Source of the DNA: an uncultured Spartobacteria bacterium
GTDB lineage: Bacteria > Verrucomicrobiota > Verrucomicrobiia > Chthoniobacterales > Terrimicrobiaceae
DNA: 64,000 nt
NCBI GenBank assembly: GCA_937960895.1
Contig: CALCJD010000025.1
Location: 1-64,000 of the forward strand
Direction: 5' to 3'
Shown here: positions 41,792 through 50,245 of the stretch, piece after piece
How the letters are laid out: each line of letters starts with the position of its first letter
Numbering within the stretch: the stretch's first letter is position 1
The notes under the pieces: generated by a model
Told to the model about the DNA's origin: nothing
Seen by the model: only the letters and a program-made list of their open reading frames with translations
Databases searched by the model: none
Program-made: the position numbers and the translations under genes

Positions 41792-42892
41792 CTACGAACG
41801 GATTCGCGAAAGCAAAAACCGTGCGATGGCGTTGGAGGCGCCGCGTCGGCGGGTGGCGGTGAGATTGGCCCGCCACGCCTTCCACAGCGCCCCGTCATTG
41901 GCGATGGCCCCCACCACGATGTCGTGAATGCGTTTGGGATCCCCCACGGCCAGGGCGCCGACCCCCGTCTGTTCAATGAGCGAGATGTTGCCTTCCTCCT
42001 GACCGGGAACGATGTGGCTGACCAGAAACGGAAGTTCCGCGGCGATGGCCTCCTGGACGGTCGCCCCCCCGGCCTTGCCGACAAAAATGTGATGCGAGGT
42101 CATCAACTGCGGCATTTCCTGGGTCCAGCCGATCAGGCGGCCCCGCACCGGCAGGCCGGCCGCCTGCAACTGACGGTAGACGCTCTGGCGCCGTCCGGTG
42201 ACCACGGTGACGGTGAGATTGGGAATCTTCGCGAGATGCCCGAGGGAGGCGATGGCCGCCTCGGTTTTGCCGCCCGGGAAAAAGAGGAGTTTCCACTGGC
42301 CGTCCGTCGGCGGCGGACAGGGGGTCAGCGTTTCGAAAATGGGACTCACCGGAAACCCGAGCACATGGATGCGCTCCTCCGGCACGCCGTCGTTCCGCAG
42401 GACGTCCGCCGTCTGATTGTCCGCCACCAGCGAGCCGTCGCAGGGGCAGCGGTACCAGGCGGAGTTGATCTGGGTGGAGTCGGTGATGACCGTGTAAAAC
42501 GGAACGGTCACCTCGGGATGACGCTTGCGGATCTTGGCGATGAGGAAGGAAAAGACCGGATAGGTCGAGGCGACGATGTCGGGCTGGAATTCCCCGATGA
42601 GGCTGTGGACGGCCTCGGTCAGTTCCTTCAGCATCGGGCCCATGCCCTCGACCACCCCCTTGCGGCTCAGCAGCTCGAAGACCACCTTCCACGCGCGCGG
42701 GTAGCGGTTGATCGCCGTCGTGTAGCCCGTCTGCATGAGCTTGTTCACAATCGGATTCGTCCGGGTGTAGGGATCGGCGACCAACACCTCGGCCGCGCCG
42801 GCGGTTTCGGTCTTCAGGGCTTCGCCGATGTTGCGGGCGGCGGTGTTGTGACCCTCGCCCATGCTGGCGGTGAGGATGAGAATGCGAGGCAT
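41792..42892 (-). CDS. MGDG synthase/MurG-type glycosyltransferase, second copy
   Basis: A 366-residue glycosyltransferase homologous to that at 8978-10162. The N-terminal loop is RILILTASMGEGHNTAARN; the donor domain has LLFFPGGKTEAAIA and IFVGKAGGATVQEAIAAELP. It likely transfers a sugar from UDP- or another nucleotide-sugar to a lipid acceptor at the inner membrane. The two copies differ in the acceptor half (LSRKGVVEGMGPMLKELTE here), which suggests different acceptors. A TPR gene lies 48 bases upstream. Confidence 0.85.
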   Translation of the reverse strand: MPRILILTASMGEGHNTAARNIGEALKTETAGAAEVLVADPYTRTNPIVNKLMQTGYTTAINRYPRAWKVVFELLSRKGVVEGMGPMLKELTEAVHSLIGEFQPDIVASTYPVFSFLIAKIRKRHPEVTVPFYTVITDSTQINSAWYRCPCDGSLVADNQTADVLRNDGVPEERIHVLGFPVSPIFETLTPCPPPTDGQWKLLFFPGGKTEAAIASLGHLAKIPNLTVTVVTGRRQSVYRQLQAAGLPVRGRLIGWTQEMPQLMTSHHIFVGKAGGATVQEAIAAELPFLVSHIVPGQEEGNISLIEQTGVGALAVGDPKRIHDIVVGAIANDGALWKAWRANLTATRRRGASNAIARFLLSRIRS

Positions 42893-42940
42893 GGAAACTA
42901 CGGCAAAAGGCGGACGGACGGCAAGGGACCGGGCGGGATT

Positions 42941-43738
42941 TCAACGAAGCCTGTCAAGCGCCTGGCGGGCGCGCCTTTGGGTCTCTTCATCGTCCTGATC
43001 TTTGGCCGGAAGTGATAGGCCGATTTCCAGCTGTTTGCGAGCATCGTTTTTGCGTCCCAGCTTTTCCAGCATCAGGCCGTATTCCACGTGGTGCATCACC
43101 CGGGGCGGACCGGTGGCGATGGCCTTCCGGAAACATTCCTCGGCCCGCTTGGTCGAGGCCCCGGGAAGTTTCCCGTAGATCGCCCGGGCCAGTCCGCGCG
43201 CCACGGCCGGAACCGAGGCCATCTCGAAGTTCCAGCGGGCCAGCACATGCCAGGCCAGATCGTTGCCCGGATCCAGCCGGACGGCTTCCTCCGCCTCCGC
43301 CTTGATTTCGCGCGACAGCGCAATCTGACGGCGGGGGGATTCCAGCCGGGCCAGCCGGCCGCAGGCCACGGCGAGATCCAGCCGCGCGCGGGAGTCGTCG
43401 GGGGCGGCCTTCACCGCCCGTCGCGCCGCCGCCAGCGCCCGTTCCGCCAGTTCCTTTTTTTCCTTCTCCGGCGCGTCCCGGCCCAAGCGTTCATACTGGG
43501 CGGTGAGACGGCGGAGAATGTCGACGGAACCGGGGGTCTGCCGGTCCGCCTCGAGATAAAGCTCCAGCGCCTCGCGATGGCGCCCATGCGCGGCCAGCCG
43601 GTCGCCGTCCTCCAGAGGACCGGCCTGGGCCGAAACAACCAGCAGTGAAACGGCCGCGATTTTGCCGAAGGTTGCTCTTGCCAGCCTGAGGTTCCGGTTA
43701 CACCCTCCCGGGAAGTTTTTTATGAAGCTCGGAGTCAT
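42941..43738 (-). CDS. TPR protein resembling RMDN/FAM82 proteins
   Basis: A TPR-type, probably exported protein (265 residues from ATG 43738, or 247 from CTG 43684). The signal-like segment KIAAVSLLVVSAQA precedes helical repeats: EALELYLEADRQTPGSVD, AEEAVRLDPGNDLAWHVLAR and AEECFRKAIATGPPRV. The phrase WNFEMASVPAVARGLARAIYG with LPGAS resembles metazoan RMDN/FAM82 proteins, whose bacterial homologues are uncharacterised. The start is uncertain because the ATG lies within the divergent oxidoreductase gene. No partner is obvious beyond the adjacent glycosyltransferase. Confidence 0.65.
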   Translation of the reverse strand: MTPSFIKNFPGGCNRNLRLARATFGKIAAVSLLVVSAQAGPLEDGDRLAAHGRHREALELYLEADRQTPGSVDILRRLTAQYERLGRDAPEKEKKELAERALAAARRAVKAAPDDSRARLDLAVACGRLARLESPRRQIALSREIKAEAEEAVRLDPGNDLAWHVLARWNFEMASVPAVARGLARAIYGKLPGASTKRAEECFRKAIATGPPRVMHHVEYGLMLEKLGRKNDARKQLEIGLSLPAKDQDDEETQRRARQALDRLR

Positions 43739-44822
43739 TGGATTGGGTGGCCGGATGACGCATATGGTGAACAATGCCATGCGTCCGCAGCAACCGGATT
43801 TGCGTGTGGTGGGACTGGTGGAGCCGGACGAGGCCCGGGCCCGGGAGGCCCTGACCCCGGCCGAGCGCGAGGAAGCCCGCTTTTTTTCCCGTCTCGAGGA
43901 AATGGTGGAGGCCACCCGCCCCGATGCCCTGGCCATCGGCACGCGGTGCAATCTGCACACGAAGTACGCCATTGAGGCGGCGGCCTTTGGATTGCCGCTG
44001 TTTCTGGAAAAGCCGGTGGCGGTCACGATGGAACAGGCCGTCGCGCTGGAGGAGGCCTATCAGGGATTCCGCGCCGGGGTGGTGGTGAGCTTTCCCCTGC
44101 GGGTTTCTCCGCTTCATCGGGAGGCCCGACGCCTGATTCAGGAAGGAAAAATCGGCCGGCCCGAGCATCTGCTGGGAATCAACTATGTGCCGTATGGCAC
44201 CGTCTATTTCGACTCCTGGTATCGGGACTATCAGATCACCCAGGGGCTCTTTTTGCAGAAGGCGACCCACGATTTCGACTATCTGGCCGACCTGGCCGGC
44301 GCGCCGATTGTTCGGGTGGCCGCCACGTATTCGCAGGGCCGGGTCTTCCGCGACGCCCGCTTCGCCTCCGAGGGGGGTGATGCCCTGTATTACGAGGGCA
44401 TCGGCACGCCGGAAACCGGAATGAACGAGGATTCCTCCAACGCACTGCTGGAATTTGCCAACGGCTCGAAGGGCGTCTATACCCAGGTCTTTTACTCCCG
44501 CAGGGAGGCGCAGGCGCGCGGGGCCACCGTCAGCGGGCCGCGCGGAACGGTGCAATTCGACTGGTACGCCAACCGGCTGCGGTACGTTCCCCATTTTGAG
44601 GGGGAGGTGGAAACCTGGGAGCCGAAGGGGATCGAGGGGCATTTTGGCGGCGACGACGAACTGGCCCGCAATTTTCTGGCCGTGGTGCGCGGTGAGGAGG
44701 CGTCAATGTCCCCGCTGTCCAGCGGACTGAAAAGTGTCTACGCCTGCCTGGCGGCGAAGGAATCCGCGGAGACCGGCCGTTTTGTGGATGTGCGTCCCTG
44801 CCGGTTGAACGACCAGCCCTAA
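43722..44822 (+). CDS. Gfo/Idh/MocA family oxidoreductase
   Basis: A 366-residue NAD(P)-dependent oxidoreductase acting on an unknown sugar or sugar-related substrate. The Rossmann motif GVIGLGGRMTHM starts at residue 4, and the family lysine lies in FLEKPVAV. The C-terminal domain contains KATHDFDYLADLAG, with a plausible substrate-binding His-Asp. A GGGAAG ribosome site lies six bases before ATG 43722. Divergent from the TPR gene, with overlapping 5' ends if that gene starts at 43738. Confidence 0.92.
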   Translation: MKLGVIGLGGRMTHMVNNAMRPQQPDLRVVGLVEPDEARAREALTPAEREEARFFSRLEEMVEATRPDALAIGTRCNLHTKYAIEAAAFGLPLFLEKPVAVTMEQAVALEEAYQGFRAGVVVSFPLRVSPLHREARRLIQEGKIGRPEHLLGINYVPYGTVYFDSWYRDYQITQGLFLQKATHDFDYLADLAGAPIVRVAATYSQGRVFRDARFASEGGDALYYEGIGTPETGMNEDSSNALLEFANGSKGVYTQVFYSRREAQARGATVSGPRGTVQFDWYANRLRYVPHFEGEVETWEPKGIEGHFGGDDELARNFLAVVRGEEASMSPLSSGLKSVYACLAAKESAETGRFVDVRPCRLNDQP

Positions 44823-44868
44823 GGACCTCCGCCCGGAAACCCGTCGGGGGGGCGGCGGTTCGGACCGG

Positions 44869-45657
44869 TCAGGACCCCTTCGGCCACCAGGGAAGGAAGG
44901 CGTTGGTGGTGCGCTGATAGGCCTCGTAGGCGGCGCCGCGTGTCTGCAGCGCGTGGGCTTCCGTCGGCGGGATGCCGGTGACGTTCACCAGGAAGTGTCC
45001 CATGATGAGGGGGCTGATCGCGGCCAACCACCCTCCGGGGGATCCGAGGGCAAAGAGGAAAAAGGCGATCCAGATCAGCCACTCGAAAAAATAATTCGGG
45101 TGACGCGAACCCCGCCAGAGTCCGGTCCGGCAGACCTGACCCCGGTGGGCGGGATCCCGGAGAAAACGGGTCAGTTGGGCGTCCGCGACCACCTCCCCCG
45201 CGAACCCGATGCCCCAGAGGACCACCCCGGCGATTTCCCAGGGTCCGAAGCCGGGGGCGGGATTCGACAGCACGATGGCAAACGGCGTGGAAAGAATGCC
45301 GATCAGGAGTCCCTGCAGGAGGAAGAAGCCGAAAAACATCAGCCAGGGACGCTGGGGAAACGCTTCGCGCAGGGCCGCATAACGCGGGGTTTCCTGCGGG
45401 TGCCGCGCCATCACACGGCGCAGGAAGTGTGTGCCGAGACGCAGGCTCCACAGCACCACCATGAGGGTGAGCACCAGGGAACGCAGCCGGTCGCCCCCGC
45501 CGACAAGGGCGTAAAATACGGCCAGAAGCGTGAACCCCCAAGCCCAGGCGACGTCGACCACGCCCGCATTGCGGAATCTTTTTCCGATGGCCCACGTGAC
45601 CGCCATCAGCAGCATCGCCAGATTGACGCCCAATCCGACCAGCACCCATCCATTCAT
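44869..45657 (-). CDS. DUF1295 membrane protein (isoprenylcysteine methyltransferase/steroid reductase-like)
   Basis: A 262-residue inner-membrane protein with about six spans. The C-terminal TGLWRGSRHPNYFFEWLIW and NVTGIPPTEAH are hallmarks of DUF1295, related to 5-alpha-steroid reductases and ICMT enzymes that use NADPH or SAM. The substrate is unknown in bacteria. GGGAGG precedes ATG 45657 by seven bases, supporting the start. Divergent from the SRPBCC gene across 134 bases. Confidence 0.88.
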   Translation of the reverse strand: MNGWVLVGLGVNLAMLLMAVTWAIGKRFRNAGVVDVAWAWGFTLLAVFYALVGGGDRLRSLVLTLMVVLWSLRLGTHFLRRVMARHPQETPRYAALREAFPQRPWLMFFGFFLLQGLLIGILSTPFAIVLSNPAPGFGPWEIAGVVLWGIGFAGEVVADAQLTRFLRDPAHRGQVCRTGLWRGSRHPNYFFEWLIWIAFFLFALGSPGGWLAAISPLIMGHFLVNVTGIPPTEAHALQTRGAAYEAYQRTTNAFLPWWPKGS

Positions 45658-45757
45658 CGTGTCGCCTCCCGGGAATTCATATCGGCGGGATTTTAAACGC
45701 CCTTTCCGCGTCGGCGTATAGACCATTTGTGAAAATCCCCGCCCCGGAGCCCCGGGG

Positions 45758-45785
45758 TTGTCCTGCGCGGGATTTGTGGAATACT
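45758..45785 (+). promoter_or_regulatory. Candidate promoter upstream of the SRPBCC gene
   Basis: TTGTCC and AATACT, 16 bases apart, with the -10 element ending six bases before ATG 45792. If real, transcription would start at or near the start codon, giving a leaderless or nearly leaderless mRNA. Confidence 0.3.
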
Positions 45786-45791
45786 GAAAAC

Positions 45792-46259
45792 ATGAGCACT
45801 CCCCATACCCCCTGGCGCGTGTATTCGACTCATGCCATCTTTCACACCGATCCCCAGCCGTTGTGGAAGGCGCTCGCGGATTACAACGGTCTTCCAAAGC
45901 TGCTGCCGGAGATGGTCAAGTCCAGCACCATGACCGGTGAGGGCGTGGGTGCCGTGCGCACGCTGACCTTTGACGACGGCACCGTGGCCCGCGAGGTTCT
46001 GATCGCCTTTCACCCCGAGCAGTTCCGGCTGTCCTACGCCATGGAGGAACCGGAGGGGTTTCCGTGGACGCATTATTTCTGCACCCAGCAGCTCCAGGCC
46101 CTCGGCGCCGGACAGACCCATCTCATGATCACCGGCTATTTTCAGCCGCGGGAGGGCACCGAGGCGGAAGCGTGCGCTGTGTTGTCGGAGGTTTATGCCG
46201 GGGTGTTGACCGGTCTGGCGCGGGAGCTGGGGGTCGGCATGATTCCGCAGCATTCCTGA
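45792..46259 (+). CDS. SRPBCC (START/polyketide-cyclase-like) domain protein
   Basis: A 155-residue soluble protein with the helix-grip fold of the SRPBCC superfamily, which binds hydrophobic ligands. It opens with DPQPLWKALADYNGLPKLLP, typical of the N-terminal helix region, and GEGVGAVRTLTF is the glycine-rich turn. Ligand and role are unknown. ATG at 45792 is preferred over a GTG at 45729 that would add a non-conserved extension. prfC follows 45 bases later on the same strand. Confidence 0.85.
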   Translation: MSTPHTPWRVYSTHAIFHTDPQPLWKALADYNGLPKLLPEMVKSSTMTGEGVGAVRTLTFDDGTVAREVLIAFHPEQFRLSYAMEEPEGFPWTHYFCTQQLQALGAGQTHLMITGYFQPREGTEAEACAVLSEVYAGVLTGLARELGVGMIPQHS

Positions 46260-46304
46260 AAATTCCCCCTTTCGGCCTCGCCCGCGCGCGGCTAGAGAGT
46301 GGGG

Positions 46305-47939
46305 ATGTCCGTATTAGCCAATCCGCCGGAAAAAACCGCGCTCGCCGCCCGCGAGATCGGGCGCCGGCGCACGTTTGCCATCATTTCGCACCCCGACGCC
46401 GGCAAGACCACACTCACCGAAAAGTTCCTCCTTTACGGAGGCGCCCTCCAGCTTGCCGGCATGGTCACCGCCCGCAAGGACCAGCGCGCCACCACCAGCG
46501 ACTGGATGGAGCTGGAACGCCAGCGCGGCATCTCGGTCTCCTCCACCGTGCTGCAATTCGAATACGGCGGCTGCGTGGTCAACCTCCTCGACACGCCGGG
46601 ACACAAGGATTTTTCCGAGGACACCTATCGCGTGCTCACCGCGGTGGATGCCGCGGTGATGGTGATCGACGCGGCCAAAGGCATCGAGTCGCAGACGCGG
46701 AAATTGTTTGAGGTCTGCCGTCAGCGCGGCGTCCCGATCTTCACGTTCATGAACAAATTCGACCGCCCCACCCGGCCGCCGCTCGATCTGCTCGACGAAT
46801 TGGAAAATGTCCTCGGGATCCACGCCCTGCCCCTGAACTGGCCGCTCGGCAACGGGCCGGAGTTTCGCGGGGTGTACGACCGCCGCGCGAAGGAGGTGCA
46901 TCTGTTCCAGAAGACGCCCCAGGGCGCCTACCGCGCCCCGGAACAGGTGGGCGGCGTGGATGACCCGCTGGTGCGCGACGCCATGGCGCCCGATGTGTAT
47001 GCCGCCTTCCGCGAGGAAATTGATCTGCTCGAGGGCGCGGGGGCCGAATTTGACCTCGACCAGATCCGCGCGGGCAAACTGACCCCGGTCTTTTTCGGCA
47101 GCGCGATGAACAACTTCGGCGTGCAACTGCTGCTCGACCATTTTCTCAAGCTGGCCCCCCCGCCCGCGCCCCGCCGGAGTGTGTCCGGCGAGGTTTCCCC
47201 CTCCCATCCGGCCTTCTCGGGCTTCATCTTCAAGATCCAGGCCAACATGAACCCGAAACACCGCGACCGCGTGGCCTTCGTGCGCATCGTGTCGGGGGAA
47301 TTCCGGCGCGACATGACCGTGGCCCATCCCCGCACGGGCAAGCCGGTGCGGCTGTCGAATTCCCAGCGCCTCTTTGCCCAGGAGCGTGAAACGGTTGACT
47401 CCGCCTGGGCGGGCGACGTGGTCGGCCTCGTGGGCAACCAGGACTTCCAGATCGGCGACACCCTCTCCGAGGACCCCGCCATCCGCTTCGACGAAATCCC
47501 GCGGTTCGCCCCGGAATGCTTTGCCCGCATCCACAGCGCCAGCACCGCCACCGGGAAACGCTTCCGCGAAGGACTTGACCAACTCCTGCGCGAAGGCGTG
47601 GCCCAGGCCTTTGAACTGAAGGATTCGGTGACCCGCGTGCCGCTGCTCGGTGCGGTGGGGCCGCTCCAGTTCGAGGTGCTGCAATACCGCCTGGAAACCG
47701 AATACGGCGCAAAATGCCGGGTCGAAATGGCGTCCTGGACCGTGGCCCGCTGGATCCGTGCGAAGGACGGCGGCCCGTTGCCGGACCTCCTCCTGCCGAG
47801 CGGCGCGGCCCTGGCCACCGACGCCCATGGCGGCACCGTGGCGCTGTTCAGTTCGGAATGGTCGTTCGGATATTTCGAGAGCAAAAACGAGAACGTCGAA
47901 ATCTCGATGCTGCCCTTCCGGGACCGGCCGCCGGCCTGA
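46305..47939 (+). CDS. prfC: Peptide chain release factor 3
   Basis: Translational GTPase that recycles RF1 and RF2 after termination. The 544 residues include G1 SHPDAGKTTLTE, G3 DTPGHKDFSEDTYR, and NKFDRPTRPP for guanine specificity. DFSEDTYR distinguishes RF3 from EF-G. The C-terminal domains follow to residue 544. A GTG six bases upstream is also possible, but the ATG is preferred. A Trm112-like gene follows after 81 bases. Confidence 0.96.
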   Translation: MSVLANPPEKTALAAREIGRRRTFAIISHPDAGKTTLTEKFLLYGGALQLAGMVTARKDQRATTSDWMELERQRGISVSSTVLQFEYGGCVVNLLDTPGHKDFSEDTYRVLTAVDAAVMVIDAAKGIESQTRKLFEVCRQRGVPIFTFMNKFDRPTRPPLDLLDELENVLGIHALPLNWPLGNGPEFRGVYDRRAKEVHLFQKTPQGAYRAPEQVGGVDDPLVRDAMAPDVYAAFREEIDLLEGAGAEFDLDQIRAGKLTPVFFGSAMNNFGVQLLLDHFLKLAPPPAPRRSVSGEVSPSHPAFSGFIFKIQANMNPKHRDRVAFVRIVSGEFRRDMTVAHPRTGKPVRLSNSQRLFAQERETVDSAWAGDVVGLVGNQDFQIGDTLSEDPAIRFDEIPRFAPECFARIHSASTATGKRFREGLDQLLREGVAQAFELKDSVTRVPLLGAVGPLQFEVLQYRLETEYGAKCRVEMASWTVARWIRAKDGGPLPDLLLPSGAALATDAHGGTVALFSSEWSFGYFESKNENVEISMLPFRDRPPA

Positions 47940-48020
47940 CCCTTCTCCCGGGTCCGCGCGGGCGGGGGAGCCGAAAAATCTTGTCGCGGGACGTCCGGGA
48001 CCGGACGATATTCGGCCTTC

Positions 48021-48224
48021 ATGGATGCCAGCCTGCTCGAAATCCTCTGCTGCCCGGTCTCCCGCCAGCCTCTTCGGGTGGCGGACACCGAGACCCTGCG
48101 GCGCGCCGCCGAGCGAACGTCGATCCCGCCGTCGGAAGGCCTGCTCCGCGAGGACGGCCGGGTGCTGTATCCTGTGAAGGACGGCATTCCGCTTCTCGTG
48201 CCGGAGGAGGGCATTGCTCTTTGA
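48021..48224 (+). CDS. Trm112 family protein
   Basis: A 67-residue protein of the Trm112/YcaR family. LLEILCCPVSRQPL at the N-terminus and VLYPVKDGIPLLVPEEG at the C-terminus are typical. In eukaryotes and some bacteria Trm112 proteins activate methyltransferases; no partner is adjacent here. It sits between prfC and thrS, 53 bases before thrS. Confidence 0.9.
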   Translation: MDASLLEILCCPVSRQPLRVADTETLRRAAERTSIPPSEGLLREDGRVLYPVKDGIPLLVPEEGIAL

Positions 48225-48277
48225 TTGACCCCCGGGGCCTCCTCCGGGTTGATTTTCACCTCTGACCTTTTGTTTCC

Positions 48278-50245
48278 ATGACCGAACTCGAACGCATCCG
48301 TCACTCCGCCGCCCACGTGCTGGCCACGGCCATCCTCAAGATCTGGCCCGAGGCCCAGTTCGCCGCCGGGCCTCCGGTGGAGAATGGTTTTTATTACGAC
48401 GTCGAGCTGCCGCACCGGATCACGCCGGACGATTTCCCGCGCATCGAGGAGGAAATGAAGAAGGAGATCAAGGCGAACCATGTCTTCGAGCGCATCGAGG
48501 TGTCGCGCGAGGAGGCGGTCGCCATGGCGCTCAGGGGTCAGCTGGCCTCTCTGGGCGAGCGCCCCGAACCGTCGAAGTTCAAACTCGACATCGTGCAGAA
48601 CATTCCGGAGGGCCAGGTGATCACCCTGTATCGCAACGGGGACTTCACCGACCTGTGCGCCGGGCCGCATGTCATGCGCACCGGCAACATCGGCGCCTTC
48701 AAGCTCACCCACGTGGCGAGCGCCTACTACAAGGGGGACGAACGCAATCCCCAGCTCCAGCGCATCTACGGCACCGCCTTCAAGAACAAGACCGAGATGG
48801 CGAACTACTTCGCCATGCTCGAGGAGGCGAAAAAACGCGACCACCGCAAGCTCGGCCGGGAACTGGACCTGTTCCACTTTGACGAGGACGTGGGTCCCGG
48901 CCTGCCCCTGTGGCTGCCCAATGGCGCCGTGCTCATCGAGGAACTCGAGAAACTCGCCAAGGAGACCGAGTTTGCCGCCGGCTACCAGCGCGTGCGCACC
49001 CCGCACCTCGCCCGCAAGAGCATGTACCTCTGCAGCGGCCACCTGCCGTATTACGCCGACTCGATGTTCCCGCCCATGGAACTTCACATGGACGAGGAGA
49101 CCCGCCGCGAGATTTTCGACCTCGAGGACGACCTGCGTCAGACCGAGGAAAAAATCGCCGAGATCGAGGCGCGGCTGAAGGACGGCAACGCGGGCGGCCT
49201 GATGGAGGAGGGGTATGCCCTCGAGGAATGGAAGAGCAGCCGCGAGAAGACGCTCAAACGCATCGAGGACAAGCGCGCGCAGTATTCGTATTACCTCAAG
49301 GCGATGAACTGCCCGCACCACCACAAGATCTTCGCCGCGGTGCCGCGCAGTTATCGCGAACTTCCCCTGCGCCTGGCGGAATACGGCACCTGCTACCGCT
49401 ACGAACAGTCGGGCGAGCTCTTCGGGCTCATGCGCGTGCGTTCCATGCAGATGAACGACGCCCACATCTACTGCACCGAGGAGCAGTTCGAGGAGGAGTT
49501 CAATGCGGTGAACCAGATGTATCTGAAATATTTTCAGATCTTCGGCATCGAGAAGTATCTCATGCGGTTCTCGACCCACGACCCCGAGAAGCTCGGACAG
49601 AAATACGTGAACCAGCCCGAGCTCTGGAAGAAGACCGAGGACATGGTGCGGAACGTGCTGGTCCGCTCCGGCATCAATTTTGTCGAGGTGCCCAACGAGG
49701 CGGCGTTCTACGGGCCCAAGATCGACGTGCAGGTCTGGAGCGCCATCGGGCGGGAATTCACCATCGCCACGAACCAGGTCGACTTTGCGGTGCCGGCCCG
49801 CTTCGGGCTGGTCTACAAGGATCGCGACAATTCCGAAAAGACCCCGCTCTGCATCCACCGCGCGCCCCTCGGCACGCACGAGCGTTTCATCGGCTTCCTC
49901 ATTGAACACTACGCCGGCAACTTCCCGCTCTGGCTCGCGCCCGAGCAGGTGCGGATCCTCACCATCGGGGACGATGCGCGCGTGGTCGAATACGCCAGGA
50001 CGCTGCATGCGGAACTGCGCTCCCATGAGGTGCGCGCGGAACTCGACGCCACCAACGACAACATCAAGGGCAAGATCCTGCACGCCGAGCAGCGCAAGGT
50101 CCACACCATGCTGGTCATCGGCAACCGCGATGTCGACGCCGGCGCCGTCAGCGTGCGCCTCCACGGCAGGGGCAACGTCGGGGCCAAGGCCCGCGACGAG
50201 GTGGTGAGGGACATCGTCACGGCGATCAGGGAGCGGAGGGCGTAA
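48278..50245 (+). CDS. thrS: Threonyl-tRNA synthetase lacking the TGS domain
   Basis: Charges tRNA-Thr with threonine. The 655-residue protein begins directly in the editing (N2) domain (RHSAAHVLATA at residues 7-17), so the usual ~60-residue TGS domain is missing. The catalytic zinc ligands are visible as C345 (MNCPHH), H396 (DAHIYC) and H527 (IHRAPLG). A charged, helical insertion of about 60 residues (272-333) interrupts the region before MNCPHH, where other enzymes have only a short loop. A HGRGNVG segment ends the anticodon domain. The stop overlaps the convergent DUF4340 gene by 20 bases. Confidence 0.95.
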   Translation: MTELERIRHSAAHVLATAILKIWPEAQFAAGPPVENGFYYDVELPHRITPDDFPRIEEEMKKEIKANHVFERIEVSREEAVAMALRGQLASLGERPEPSKFKLDIVQNIPEGQVITLYRNGDFTDLCAGPHVMRTGNIGAFKLTHVASAYYKGDERNPQLQRIYGTAFKNKTEMANYFAMLEEAKKRDHRKLGRELDLFHFDEDVGPGLPLWLPNGAVLIEELEKLAKETEFAAGYQRVRTPHLARKSMYLCSGHLPYYADSMFPPMELHMDEETRREIFDLEDDLRQTEEKIAEIEARLKDGNAGGLMEEGYALEEWKSSREKTLKRIEDKRAQYSYYLKAMNCPHHHKIFAAVPRSYRELPLRLAEYGTCYRYEQSGELFGLMRVRSMQMNDAHIYCTEEQFEEEFNAVNQMYLKYFQIFGIEKYLMRFSTHDPEKLGQKYVNQPELWKKTEDMVRNVLVRSGINFVEVPNEAAFYGPKIDVQVWSAIGREFTIATNQVDFAVPARFGLVYKDRDNSEKTPLCIHRAPLGTHERFIGFLIEHYAGNFPLWLAPEQVRILTIGDDARVVEYARTLHAELRSHEVRAELDATNDNIKGKILHAEQRKVHTMLVIGNRDVDAGAVSVRLHGRGNVGAKARDEVVRDIVTAIRERRA

